DNA from: an uncultured Campylobacter sp.
GTDB lineage: Bacteria; Campylobacterota; Campylobacteria; Campylobacterales; Campylobacteraceae
NCBI GenBank assembly: GCA_949294425.1
Contig: CASFHJ010000032.1
Location: forward strand, 1-9,555
Reading direction: 5' to 3'
Length of the DNA: 9,555 nt
The notes beneath the pieces were generated by a model. That model was not told the DNA's origin, made no database searches, and saw only the letters and a list, made by a program, of their open reading frames with translations. This document shows positions 1 through 6,661 of this stretch, piece by piece. A program made the position numbers and the translations under genes. Every line of letters begins with the position of its first letter. Position 1 is the stretch's first letter.

Positions 1-717
1 GATTTTATAAAAGAAAATAAGGACAAATGCACCATGTTAGTTTGTTCTAGACTTGCCATACTTTACGCAAATGAAAAGAATTTAAAAGGCTTTAGAGATA
101 CCTCACTTCAGCTTTATGAGCTTAGCTCTAATCCCCAGTTTTTAGTAAGTGTAATATCGCTTTATTATGAGCTTGGGAAAAAAGATTTTATTTATAAGGA
201 TCTTTATGCTTATTTGGAAAATGATCCTTTGCCGCTTTATTATATCTTTAGAGTGATGAAGGATTATGAGACTGCGAATATTTTTGCAAACAGGCTTTAT
301 AAGCAAACAAAAAATAAGGACTTTTTAAGTGCTTCAGCCATAATGGATTATGAAAATATGCTAGAAAAAAATACTCTAGATGAGCAGAATTTAAGGCTAG
401 TAGTGCAAAAATTTGATAAGTCCGTAAGTCAAAATAGCAAGGCACATATACTAAATTTTTATGGTTACTTGCTTATAGACCATGATATAGATATAAAAAA
501 GGGGATAAATTTAGTAAATTTAGCCCTAAAAGAAGAGCCTAAAAATGTGTATTATTTGGACTCCTTAGCTTGGGGTTATTATAAGCAGGGTAAGTGCAAG
601 GACGCCCTAACTTTAATGCAAGAAGCCCTTAAGTATGACGAAAAAGGGCAGATGGCAAATTCTGATGAATACAAAGAGCATATAAGAGCTATAAATTCTT
701 GCTTAGGACTTAGGTAA
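1..717 (+). CDS. TPR-repeat protein, 3' part (5' end outside window)
   Basis: The reading frame is open from base 1 to the TAA at 715-717 with no start signal near the edge, so this is the C-terminal 238 residues of a longer protein. An ATG at 34 lies in frame but has no ribosome binding site, so I treat it as internal. Helix-rich tetratricopeptide-like sequence covers most of it. The clearest repeats lie about residues 150-210, including [19 protein letters not shown] followed by an alternating small/large residue pattern ([10 protein letters not shown]). TPR proteins are scaffolds for protein-protein contacts, so no enzymatic role is implied. In C. jejuni the gene before trpC is, as I recall, an annotated lipoprotein (Cj0497), which would make this an envelope protein; the signal peptide would be outside the window. 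The stop overlaps the trpC start (TAATG), suggesting co-transcription. Partner and function are unknown. Confidence 0.85.
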   Translation, partial: DFIKENKDKCTMLVCSRLAILYANEKNLKGFRDTSLQLYELSSNPQFLVSVISLYYELGKKDFIYKDLYAYLENDPLPLYYIFRVMKDYETANIFANRLYKQTKNKDFLSASAIMDYENMLEKNTLDEQNLRLVVQKFDKSVSQNSKAHILNFYGYLLIDHDIDIKKGINLVNLALKEEPKNVYYLDSLAWGYYKQGKCKDALTLMQEALKYDEKGQMANSDEYKEHIRAINSCLGLR

Positions 718-1493
718 TGATCTTAGATGAAATTTTTGCTAAAAATAAAGAAAGTTTAAGAATAAAAAAAGAAAGACTTTCTTACAAGGATTTAGAAAAA
801 TCAATGCCTAAAAGATCTTTTAAAGATGTAAAAGCTAGTTTAAAAAAAAGTGATAAAAGATTAAATATCATAGCAGAGCTTAAAAAGGCAAGTCCTAGCA
901 AGGGCATTATAAGAGAGGATTTTAAGATCTTAGATCTAGCAAGTCAGTATGAAAAAGCTGAAGCAGCGGCTATATCAGTGCTTACAGAGCCTCATTTTTT
1001 TAAGGGGGATTTATCTTATCTTTCAGAGCTTAGTAAAAATACAAAACTTCCTCTTTTAAGAAAGGATTTCATCTTTGATGAGTATCAAATTTTAGAAAGC
1101 TTTAATGCCGGGGCTGATTTTTGTTTGCTTATAGCTAGATCCCTTTCAAAAGAAGAGCTTAAAAGATTAGCAAATTTTGCAAGATCTTTAAATTTAGAGC
1201 TTTTATTTGAGATACACGAGGAAAAAGAGCTTGAAAAAGTTTTTTTTGCTGACGCTAAGATAATTGGGGTAAATCATAGAAATTTAGATGATTTTACTAT
1301 GGATATGAGCCTAGCTTTTAAGCTTTTTGAAAACATGCCAAAAGACATTATAAAGGTGGCTGAAAGTGGGCTTGATGATAAAAAAATTCTACTTGAGCTT
1401 GATGATTTTGGTATTGATGCTTTTTTGATAGGAGAGTATTTTATGAGGCAAAAAGATATTTTCAAAGAGCTTAGTAACTTTGTAAAGAGGTAA
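717..1493 (+). CDS. trpC: Indole-3-glycerol-phosphate synthase
   Basis: The enzyme closes the indole ring, converting 1-(2-carboxyphenylamino)-1-deoxyribulose 5-phosphate to indole-3-glycerol phosphate with loss of CO2 and water, in cytoplasmic tryptophan synthesis. The 258-residue length fits a stand-alone single-domain TrpC barrel, with no fused TrpF. Visible motifs are [12 protein letters not shown] (52-63, E54, K56, S59), [13 protein letters not shown] (87-99), LLRKDF (113-118, catalytic-type K116), LFEIH (163-167, E165), GVNHRNL (184-190, N186, R188), VAESGL (214-219, E216, S217) and a phosphate-binding LIGE near 238-241. These match, with a constant offset over most of the chain, the catalytic residues known from the Sulfolobus enzyme. 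The ATG overlaps the upstream stop by 1 bp, with AGGA at 705-708. No other trp gene and no trp leader peptide or attenuator is visible here, so trpC is separate from any trp operon, as I recall for C. jejuni. Confidence 0.97.
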   Translation: MILDEIFAKNKESLRIKKERLSYKDLEKSMPKRSFKDVKASLKKSDKRLNIIAELKKASPSKGIIREDFKILDLASQYEKAEAAAISVLTEPHFFKGDLSYLSELSKNTKLPLLRKDFIFDEYQILESFNAGADFCLLIARSLSKEELKRLANFARSLNLELLFEIHEEKELEKVFFADAKIIGVNHRNLDDFTMDMSLAFKLFENMPKDIIKVAESGLDDKKILLELDDFGIDAFLIGEYFMRQKDIFKELSNFVKR

Positions 1494-1495
1494 GA

Positions 1496-1987
1496 ATGCA
1501 AGTTTTACATTCCCCACACAGAGCTAAGTATTTCAGTCAAAAGATAAAAACTTGTCCTATTTGTGATATAAAAGAAGAAGAGGACGAGGCAAAGGGCGTG
1601 ATTTTTAGGGCTAAGTTTTGTTACTGCATAATGAATCTTTACCCATACACCCCGGGACATTTCATGGTTATACCATATGAGCATATTGCAAATTTAAAAG
1701 ATTTAAGCCAAGAGAGCTGGCTTGAGATGAGTTTGCTTGTAAAAAGAGGAGAGCTTATCTTAAGAAAGAGCTTAAACGCAGGTGGCGTAAATTTAGGAAT
1801 GAATTTAAGCGATGTTGCAGGAGCTGGTATACCAAGTCATTTGCATTATCATCTTGTGCCTAGGTATTTTGGAGATACAAATTTTATAACCACCATAGCA
1901 CAAACTAGGATTTGTGGCAAGGATCTGGGCGAACTTTGTGAACTTTTAAGAAATGAATTTAAAAAGTTAAAAGATGAATTTGCTTAA
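1496..1987 (+). CDS. HIT-family nucleotide hydrolase/transferase (Cys-type)
   Basis: This is a 163-residue histidine-triad protein. The triad HLHYHLVPR at 115-123 gives H115, H117 and H119; by family knowledge the middle histidine (H117) is the nucleophile attacking the alpha-phosphate of a nucleotide substrate. The core strand-helix region TPGHFMVIPYEH (52-63) and GMNLSDVAGAGIP (101-113) is typical of the fold. An N-terminal CPIC (C20-C23) resembles the zinc-binding cysteine pair of HIT proteins related to the mycobacterial Ap4A phosphorylase type, more than the Hint type, which lacks it. Likely substrates are dinucleoside polyphosphates or adenylylated compounds, but the exact one cannot be read from sequence. 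The ATG lies 2 bp after the trpC stop, with AGAGG at 1486-1490, so it is probably translated from the same mRNA. The protein is expected to be cytoplasmic. Confidence 0.9.
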   Translation: MQVLHSPHRAKYFSQKIKTCPICDIKEEEDEAKGVIFRAKFCYCIMNLYPYTPGHFMVIPYEHIANLKDLSQESWLEMSLLVKRGELILRKSLNAGGVNLGMNLSDVAGAGIPSHLHYHLVPRYFGDTNFITTIAQTRICGKDLGELCELLRNEFKKLKDEFA

Positions 1988-2029
1988 TTTTAAAAAGATA
2001 AATTTCACTTTTGCTTCACTTCCTTTTTA

Positions 2030-2035
2030 TATACT
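2030..2035 (+). promoter_or_regulatory. Putative sigma70 -10 box for the small exported protein gene
   Basis: TATACT sits inside a T-rich stretch (2021-2038) in the 76-bp gap after the HIT gene. It lies about 29 bp upstream of the ATG at 2064, leaving room for a short leader carrying AAGGAG at 2052-2057. No -35 box is evident, which is usual for Campylobacter housekeeping promoters. No sigma28 or sigma54 signature was seen. Confidence 0.5.
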
Positions 2036-2063
2036 TTCATAAAATTAAATCAAGGAGTTTCCT

Positions 2064-2417
2064 ATGAAAAAGTTACTTAAAAAAACAAGTCTATCTTTGG
2101 CACTTGTGGCTACACTTTCAAGCTTTGCAGCAGCTGATAGTATCTTGCAAGGATCTATCTTAGAGGTAAAAGATGATACAAAGACCATAGTTATAGATAC
2201 TGTGTATAGTGGACCTGTAGAGGTTAAGGTTTTGCCAAGCACTAGGATAGAGCTTGATGATTGCGGTTGGTTTGGCACTGATAATATCTTTGATGATGGC
2301 GATTTTTACGATTTAAAGGTTGGAAGACACGCTGAGGTCAAGGGGTATATTTCAAATACAAATGAAATGCCAAGAGCTTCAAAAATAGAGGTAAAATGCC
2401 ACAAACAAGCCTACTAG
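2064..2417 (+). CDS. Small exported protein, DUF5666-like, function unknown
   Basis: This is a 117-residue protein with a clear Sec signal peptide: MKKLLKK n-region, a hydrophobic stretch at about 9-21, and a likely cleavage after AAA at 22-24 or AAAD. The mature part is about 93 residues, acidic and predicted mostly beta: an opening strand (QGSILEVKDDTKTIVI), a Val-rich strand (PVEVKVLPSTRIEL), an Asp/Gly-rich turn (66-80) and a closing VGRHAEVKGYI strand. This resembles the small OB-like barrel of DUF5666-type proteins, an impression rather than a domain hit. Two cysteines, C67 and C112, could form a disulfide in the periplasm. The start is well supported: AAGGAG with 6-nt spacing. It has its own likely promoter and a terminator directly after its stop, so it is probably monocistronic. 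No catalytic motif or lipobox is visible. I would not assign a function. Confidence 0.85.
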   Translation: MKKLLKKTSLSLALVATLSSFAAADSILQGSILEVKDDTKTIVIDTVYSGPVEVKVLPSTRIELDDCGWFGTDNIFDDGDFYDLKVGRHAEVKGYISNTNEMPRASKIEVKCHKQAY

Positions 2418-2439
2418 AGCAAGGATCACCCTTGCTTTT
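2418..2439 (+). terminator. Hairpin terminator of the small exported protein gene, overlapping the mscS 3' end
   Basis: The perfect 7-bp stem AGCAAGG (2418-2424) / CCTTGCT (2430-2436) has a 5-nt loop and is followed by a short T run (TTTT, 2436-2439), a rho-independent shape for + strand transcripts. It begins on the base after the TAG stop at 2415-2417. Its loop contains the complement of the mscS stop codon and its right arm encodes the last residues of MscS. On the minus strand no T tract follows the hairpin, so it is less convincing in that direction. Confidence 0.65.
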
Positions 2440-4168
2440 GGGTGTAAAGGCTTATGCTAGGAAAGGCAAAGCTTAGCTTGTGTTTTTCTACCATGAGCAT
2501 TATATCAAGCATAATTTTTTCCTTAGCCTTTACAAAGCTTTGCCTATCTATGGCTTTTATGTAAAAGTCAAGATCTACGTTTATAGAGCTATCCTTAAAA
2601 TCACTTAAATACACATAAAAAGACTTTTTATATCCTTCTAAATCATCTATCGAGACAAAGTTTTGCTTATATTTTAAGCGGTAATCCCCGTATTTCATTG
2701 CCCCATCATCATCTTGTGCTACTAGGCGACTTTCTTTAAGATAATCCTGCAAGTCTTTAATCAGATCTTCAAGCTGTTTTGCACTAGAATCATAAGTAAG
2801 AGCTAGAGAAAGTTTTACCTGTCTTCCCATCTTTCTTTTGCTATAGTTTTTTATGTTAGAATTTAATATAGTTGAATTTGGCAAAAATATTAAGGCATTG
2901 TCAAAGGTTCTTATGCTAGTTTTTCTAAGCCCTGTTTCTACTATATTTCCTTTTACAGAGCCTATTTCAACCCAGTCTCCTTGATTAAAACTATCATCAA
3001 ATGAAAGTATCAAAGAGGAAAAGAAATTTGCTATTATATCCTTAGCAGCCAAAGCCACAGCAAGTCCTCCTATACCAAGAGAAGCTATAATGGCAGAAAC
3101 ATTAAAACCAAGCTTAGCCAGTATAAAAAGTGTGGCTAGTATGATTATGAAAAAATATAAAATTTTAATCACTAAATTTGCCACTTCTTTTTTGCCACTT
3201 TTTTTGGCTAATTTAGCAAGAAGTATTATTCCATAGCTATCTAATAAGCCTAAGATAAGCCAAGTAAAAAGAGCTGTGTATAGCAGGTAAAATACCAAGC
3301 TTAAGTCAAGATCTATAGGTGCTGGATAATAGATTATATTTACACAAATTCCAAGAGAGTAAACAAATAAAATAAGCCTTACAATCTTTTTATTTTTGTC
3401 TACAAAAATCTCTTTTAATTCCTTTCTTTTTTCCTTGTCTTTTAATTTTTCTTTAAAAAAGATTTGTAGTAAAACAAGATAGATAAAATTTGGTAAAATG
3501 CCCTTAAGCACGTCAAAAAATAGCAAAACTCCTATACATATCACTATCTTTCCCACATTTACATAGCCAAAAGAAAAGAATGAATTTATATAAGATATGA
3601 GACTATCTAGTTTTAGGCTTGAAAAAAACAAATCATTTTCAAAGGACTTGGCATTATCTCTTAAAAAGCTTAGAATTTCATCATAGGATTTTATCTTATT
3701 TTCTAGCTTTTTAAGCTCCTCATTTAAGCCTTTTTCATGCGAATTTTCATAAGAGCTTAGATCAGCATCATTTGATAAGATAGCTTTTTGAAGTAGGTTT
3801 TTCATATCCTTATAAGTGGCATTTTTTAAAAAAAGCTCTTGTAAAGAAAAGATGGCTTTGTAAAAATTATTATCAAGATCTGAATTTAGCTTTAAAAATA
3901 AATTTCCATCAGTATTTTTAGAACTTAAATTTAAGCTTATGTTTTTATCCGTAGCAATTAAATACGGCAAGGAGTTTAATATATCCTCTTTAGCAGCCTT
4001 TAGCTCTTTTTTTTCCTTGCTAAAAATAGAGTCATTATTATCGCTTTTTATGTTATATTCATCTAGTTTTTGATTTATATTTATGAAATTTTTAAGCTCT
4101 TCATAAAAGCTAAACTCATTGCAAAAAGAGAGTGAAAATAAGAAAAATAAAGATAAAAAAATTCTCAT
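2426..4168 (-). CDS. MscS-family mechanosensitive ion channel, large type
   Basis: This inner-membrane channel of the small-conductance mechanosensitive family would release solutes on osmotic downshock. I choose the ATG at 4168, giving 580 residues. An in-frame ATG at 4222 would add 18 residues but lies inside canB, whereas 4168 has AGGA at 4174-4177 with 5-nt spacing and begins directly with a signal peptide (MRIFLSLFFLFSLSFC). A helical, charged periplasmic domain follows (about 20-195), then several membrane segments between about 205 and 352. Next comes the pore helix ASLGIGGLAVALAAKD (about 362-377) with its small-residue packing face, and the beta domain with DSFNQGDWVEIG, TSIRTFDN and FLPNSTI (about 392-434). 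The alpha/beta C-terminal domain ends in YTQKQG. The N-terminal extension makes it larger than E. coli MscS (286 residues) and smaller than MscK. It follows canB with a 7-bp gap. I recall C. jejuni Cj0238 as its counterpart. Confidence 0.93.
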   Translation of the reverse strand: MRIFLSLFFLFSLSFCNEFSFYEELKNFININQKLDEYNIKSDNNDSIFSKEKKELKAAKEDILNSLPYLIATDKNISLNLSSKNTDGNLFLKLNSDLDNNFYKAIFSLQELFLKNATYKDMKNLLQKAILSNDADLSSYENSHEKGLNEELKKLENKIKSYDEILSFLRDNAKSFENDLFFSSLKLDSLISYINSFFSFGYVNVGKIVICIGVLLFFDVLKGILPNFIYLVLLQIFFKEKLKDKEKRKELKEIFVDKNKKIVRLILFVYSLGICVNIIYYPAPIDLDLSLVFYLLYTALFTWLILGLLDSYGIILLAKLAKKSGKKEVANLVIKILYFFIIILATLFILAKLGFNVSAIIASLGIGGLAVALAAKDIIANFFSSLILSFDDSFNQGDWVEIGSVKGNIVETGLRKTSIRTFDNALIFLPNSTILNSNIKNYSKRKMGRQVKLSLALTYDSSAKQLEDLIKDLQDYLKESRLVAQDDDGAMKYGDYRLKYKQNFVSIDDLEGYKKSFYVYLSDFKDSSINVDLDFYIKAIDRQSFVKAKEKIMLDIMLMVEKHKLSFAFPSISLYTQKQG

Positions 4169-4175
4169 ATAGATC

Positions 4176-4799
4176 CTAACTTTGTATAAGCACGAAATTC
4201 TTTTCATCAAAAGAATACTCATAAATTTCGCCAGTTTGTATTATGTAATACCAAGCATGAAGCTCTAGTTTTTTTTCCAAAAAAGCTTGCTCTACTCCCG
4301 GATAGCTAAGCAAGTTATCAAGAGAGTTTATAACATTCATCTTTTCAGTTAACCAAGATCTCATAGCCTCATCATCTCTTGCCACATTAAGACTTAAAAC
4401 TTCCTCTTTTATATCAGCTAAAATACTTAGCCATTTTTTTACATTTAAACTATCCTCTAAGTCATCATACAAAGCAGCACAACCGCCGCAGTTACTATGC
4501 CCACATACTATTATGTTTTTTACCTTAAGCTTACTTATGGCATATTCTATGGCTGAGGTAGTAGCTAAATAATCAGTCCCAACCCTGTAAGGAGGCACTA
4601 TATTTGCTATATTTCTTACTACAAAAAGCTCTCCTGGACCTGTATTTGTGATCAAATTTGGCAAAACCCTAGAATCAGAACAACCTATAAAAAGCGTATG
4701 AGGATCTTGTTTATTTCTTAGATCCTTAAAGAGTTTTTTGTGCTCTTTAAAATTTTCTTGCATAAATTTAACAGCACCCTTTTTTACAATGCTTTGCAT
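4176..4799 (-). CDS. canB: Beta-class carbonic anhydrase
   Basis: A cytoplasmic zinc enzyme interconverting CO2 and bicarbonate. The 207-residue length is normal. Zinc ligands are visible as CSDSR (C40, D42, R44) and GHSNCGGC (H101, C104); D42 and R44 form the conserved Asp-Arg dyad. Other family landmarks are GPGELFVVRNIANIVPP (54-70), the SAIEYA helix start (82-87) and VCGHSNCG. The C-terminal part ends in ELHAWYYIIQTGEIYEY, typical of the CynT/Can group. The start is supported by GGAG at 4805-4808 with 5-nt spacing. By knowledge of Campylobacter, CanB is needed for good growth at low CO2 because it supplies bicarbonate for carboxylation reactions. It is the first gene of a two-gene unit with the MscS channel, with a 7-bp gap, and is divergent from the Bax-inhibitor gene. 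Confidence 0.97.
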   Translation of the reverse strand: MQSIVKKGAVKFMQENFKEHKKLFKDLRNKQDPHTLFIGCSDSRVLPNLITNTGPGELFVVRNIANIVPPYRVGTDYLATTSAIEYAISKLKVKNIIVCGHSNCGGCAALYDDLEDSLNVKKWLSILADIKEEVLSLNVARDDEAMRSWLTEKMNVINSLDNLLSYPGVEQAFLEKKLELHAWYYIIQTGEIYEYSFDEKNFVLIQS

Positions 4800-4824
4800 A
4801 AAAACTCCAGTGATTTTTGCATAA

Positions 4825-4833
4825 ATTATAACA
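4825..4833 (-). promoter_or_regulatory. Extended -10 promoter of canB-mscS
   Basis: On the minus strand the sequence reads TGTTATAAT, a perfect TGnTATAAT extended -10 (TATAAT at 4830-4825). It is preceded by a T run and A/T-rich DNA, as in Campylobacter vegetative promoters. The -10 hexamer ends 25 bp from the canB ATG, giving a leader of roughly 20 nt that carries GGAG. This is the best promoter match in the window. Confidence 0.75.
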
Positions 4834-4888
4834 AAAATTTACTTTTATTTTTTAGAGCTTTTATTAATTTTTATTTATTATTTTAAGG

Positions 4889-4894
4889 TAAAGT
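4889..4894 (+). promoter_or_regulatory. Possible -10 box for the Bax-inhibitor gene
   Basis: TAAAGT follows a T-rich stretch (4866-4885) in the canB/BI-1 divergent gap and would start transcription about 20 nt before the ATG at 4922. It matches the -10 consensus only moderately and several A/T-rich alternatives lie nearby, so the exact box is uncertain. Confidence 0.3.
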
Positions 4895-4921
4895 AATGCA
4901 AAAAAAATTTTGGAGGATAAG

Positions 4922-5614
4922 ATGAGTCTTTATGATAGAGACTATACTAAGTCTCAAAGTGAAAGTAGATACGTTTCTAGTGCCTTAAGCACTTTTATAA
5001 AACAAACTTATCAGCTCTTTGCAGCATCTCTTCTTGCTGGTAGTGCTGGTGCTTACGTGGGTATAGTTGCTCTTACGCCGTATATAAGAGGCATAGTTCC
5101 TGTTTTAGTCCTCTTTGGTATAACTCTAGTGCTTTTATTTGCTCTCTTAGCTAAGAAAATAGAGGGTCCTTTAAATTTAATATTACTTTTCGCCTTTACC
5201 TTTTGCACCGGTTTAGCCTTAACACCTCTTTTAAGCTCGGTTTTAGCTATGCCATCAGGTGCTAGTATAGTGGCTCAAGCCTTTGCCTTAACAGCGGTTG
5301 CCTTTGGTGCTTTAAGCATTTTTGCTATGAATACAAAAAGAGATTTTACTACTATGGGAAAAATGCTTTTTATAGTGCTTATAGTTGTAGTTTGTGCTTC
5401 TTTGTTTAATTTATTTTTTCAAAGCCCAATCTTACAGCTTTGTATAGCTAGTGTGGGTGCTATATTGTTTTCATTTTACATACTTTATGATACTCAAAAC
5501 ATCATAAGAGGAAATTATGAAACACCTATTGAAGGTGCTGTAGCTCTTTACTTAGACTTTTACAATCTTTTCACATCTTTACTACAAATTCTAGGTCTTA
5601 CAAATAGAGAATAA
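4922..5614 (+). CDS. Bax inhibitor-1 / YccA-YetJ family membrane protein
   Basis: An inner-membrane protein of the BI-1 (TMBIM, UPF0005) family, 230 residues with about seven hydrophobic segments. I start at ATG 4922, which has GGAGG at 4912-4916 with 5-nt spacing. A longer TTG start at 4910 would place the ribosome binding site inside the coding region. Family landmarks include FIKQTYQLFAASLLA near the N-terminus, LNLILLFAFTFCTGL, FALTAVAFGALSIFA, and the C-terminal signature YILYDTQNIIRG with YLDFYNLF. The aspartates of these last two motifs (D190 and D212) correspond to the di-aspartyl pair that gates pH-sensitive calcium leak in B. subtilis YetJ. Bacterial relatives are also implicated in FtsH-linked membrane protein quality control (YccA), so the physiological role here is open. 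It appears monocistronic, with a hairpin just after the stop, and corresponds, as I recall, to Cj0236c. Confidence 0.92.
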   Translation: MSLYDRDYTKSQSESRYVSSALSTFIKQTYQLFAASLLAGSAGAYVGIVALTPYIRGIVPVLVLFGITLVLLFALLAKKIEGPLNLILLFAFTFCTGLALTPLLSSVLAMPSGASIVAQAFALTAVAFGALSIFAMNTKRDFTTMGKMLFIVLIVVVCASLFNLFFQSPILQLCIASVGAILFSFYILYDTQNIIRGNYETPIEGAVALYLDFYNLFTSLLQILGLTNRE

Positions 5615-5619
5615 ACACT

Positions 5620-5640
5620 AGGCTCTAATTTTTAGAGCCT
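5620..5640 (+). terminator. Hairpin after the Bax-inhibitor gene
   Basis: A perfect 9-bp stem, AGGCTCTAA (5620-5628) and TTAGAGCCT (5632-5640), has a TTT loop and starts 5 bp after the TAA stop. The following bases are TAAAAAAATA rather than a T run, so it is an imperfect intrinsic terminator. It may act with AU-rich 3' DNA or serve as a 3'-end stabilising hairpin. The reverse strand also lacks a downstream T run. Confidence 0.55.
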
Positions 5641-5695
5641 TAAAAAAATATAAGTAAAAATTTCATTTTTCAATTTTTTATCAACTTTTTTAAGC

Positions 5696-5701
5696 TAGAA
5701 T
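5696..5701 (+). promoter_or_regulatory. Putative -10 box of the secG-pncB operon
   Basis: TAGAAT follows repeated T runs (5667-5690) spaced at roughly helical intervals, the arrangement typical of Campylobacter sigma70 promoters lacking a -35 box. It predicts a start near 5708 and a leader of about 30 nt before secG. The hairpin at 5620-5640 lies upstream, so this promoter probably serves all six downstream genes. Confidence 0.6.
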
Positions 5702-5737
5702 TGTCTCTTTAAAGTTTTATTTATACGAGGAAGATAA

Positions 5738-6094
5738 ATGATTACTTTGTTTATAGTTTTTCAGTGCATTTTAGTTTGTGCTATTTGCGTAGCTGTTTTG
5801 TTACAGAAAAGCTCTAGCATAGGGCTTGGTGCATATAGTGGAAGCAATGAAAGCCTCTTTGGCGCTAAGGGAGCTAGTGGCTTTTTAGCTAAGGCTACAT
5901 TTATACTAGGTTTACTTTTAATAGCAAATACCATAAGTCTAAGCTATATTTACAATACAAGGGCAAATGCTAATTCAGTAGCTGAAAGAGCCTTTTCTTT
6001 AATACCTAGCATAGAAGAGAATTTAAGCACAGAGTCAAAGGCTCCGCCCTCAGCACCTTTATTTGCCCCTACAGAGACAAATAATACTAAGTAA
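5738..6094 (+). CDS. secG: Preprotein translocase subunit SecG
   Basis: SecG is the small non-essential subunit of the SecYEG export channel in the inner membrane and improves SecA-driven translocation. The protein has 118 residues with two membrane segments (about 2-22 and 52-72), separated by the conserved cytoplasmic loop: VLLQKSSSIGLGAYSG followed by LFGAKGASGFLAKAT. This loop with its Gly-rich LFGA.G..FL.K.T pattern is diagnostic. The tail from about 78 onward is rich in Ala, Ser, Pro and Thr, likely disordered and poorly conserved in the family. ATG 5738 has GAGGA at 5727-5731 with 6-nt spacing. It is the first gene of the run, with frr starting 9 bp after its stop. Confidence 0.95.
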   Translation: MITLFIVFQCILVCAICVAVLLQKSSSIGLGAYSGSNESLFGAKGASGFLAKATFILGLLLIANTISLSYIYNTRANANSVAERAFSLIPSIEENLSTESKAPPSAPLFAPTETNNTK

Positions 6095-6103
6095 AGGAAG
6101 TTT

Positions 6104-6661
6104 ATGTTAAATGAAATTTATGAAAAGCAAAAAGCTCAGAGTGAAAAAAGCCTAGAGAGCCTTAAAAAAGACTTTTCTACCCTAAGAACAGGCAAGGTAA
6201 ATACAAAGATACTTGATAATATAAGTGTTGATTATTATGGCACTCAAACCCCACTTAACCAAGTAGCTACCATACTTGCAAGCGATGCTTCTACCATATC
6301 TATAAGTCCTTGGGAAAAAACTATGCTAAAAGCTATAGAAAGTGCTATAGCACAGGCAAATATAGGGGTAAATCCAAATAATGACGGAGAGAGCATAAAG
6401 CTTTTTTTTCCGCCTATGACAAGTGAGCAAAGGCAAGAAAATGTAAAACATGCAAAGGCTATGAGCGAAAAGGCTAAGGTTGCGGTAAGAAACATAAGAA
6501 AAGATGCAAATGATTCTGTAAAAAAGCTAGAAAAGGATAAAAGCATATCAGAAGATGAGGTAAAAAAGGCTTTTGATGAGGTTCAAAAGCTTACAGATAC
6601 TTATATAAATAAGATAGATGATATATTAAAAAATAAAGAAAGCGAGCTTTTAAAGGTATGA
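6104..6661 (+). CDS. frr: Ribosome recycling factor
   Basis: RRF acts with EF-G to split the post-termination 70S complex and free ribosome, mRNA and tRNA; it is essential in bacteria. The 185-residue length is exactly the usual one. Domain I is a three-helix bundle split around domain II. Visible family features are [20 protein letters not shown] (27-46), TPLNQVATI (49-57), ISPWEK (67-72), GVNPNNDGE (88-96), FPPMTSEQR (102-110) and [10 protein letters not shown] (127-136), whose R129 and R132 align with functionally important arginines of E. coli RRF. The start has AAGGA at 6094-6098 with 5-nt spacing. The stop overlaps the pyrE start (ATGA), indicating translational coupling. The secG-frr adjacency is conserved in C. 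jejuni as I recall it. Confidence 0.98.
   Translation: MLNEIYEKQKAQSEKSLESLKKDFSTLRTGKVNTKILDNISVDYYGTQTPLNQVATILASDASTISISPWEKTMLKAIESAIAQANIGVNPNNDGESIKLFFPPMTSEQRQENVKHAKAMSEKAKVAVRNIRKDANDSVKKLEKDKSISEDEVKKAFDEVQKLTDTYINKIDDILKNKESELLKV

Noticed and set aside
34..36. ATG 34 as the true start of the TPR protein
   Set aside because: The frame is open upstream to base 1, and the bases before the ATG (ATGCACC) offer no Shine-Dalgarno at proper spacing.
248..445. Minus-strand open frame opposite the TPR gene
   Set aside because: It lies wholly antisense to a well-formed coding region, has no ribosome binding site and an unrecognisable product.
2045..2278. Minus-strand open frame opposite the small exported protein gene
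   Set aside because: Its product looks like low-complexity Ser/Leu sequence. The + frame has a signal peptide and a strong ribosome binding site, so the antisense frame is a shadow.
4110..4168. Lipoprotein signal in MscS (LSFC)
   Set aside because: Phe directly before the Cys does not fit a lipobox, so a normal signal peptide or membrane anchor is more likely.
6402..6409. T8 run inside frr, possible slippage/phase-variation tract
   Set aside because: Campylobacter contingency loci use long polyG/polyC tracts; frr is essential, and short A/T runs like this one are expected at this base composition. A similar T8 in trpC (1240-1247) was dismissed for the same reason.
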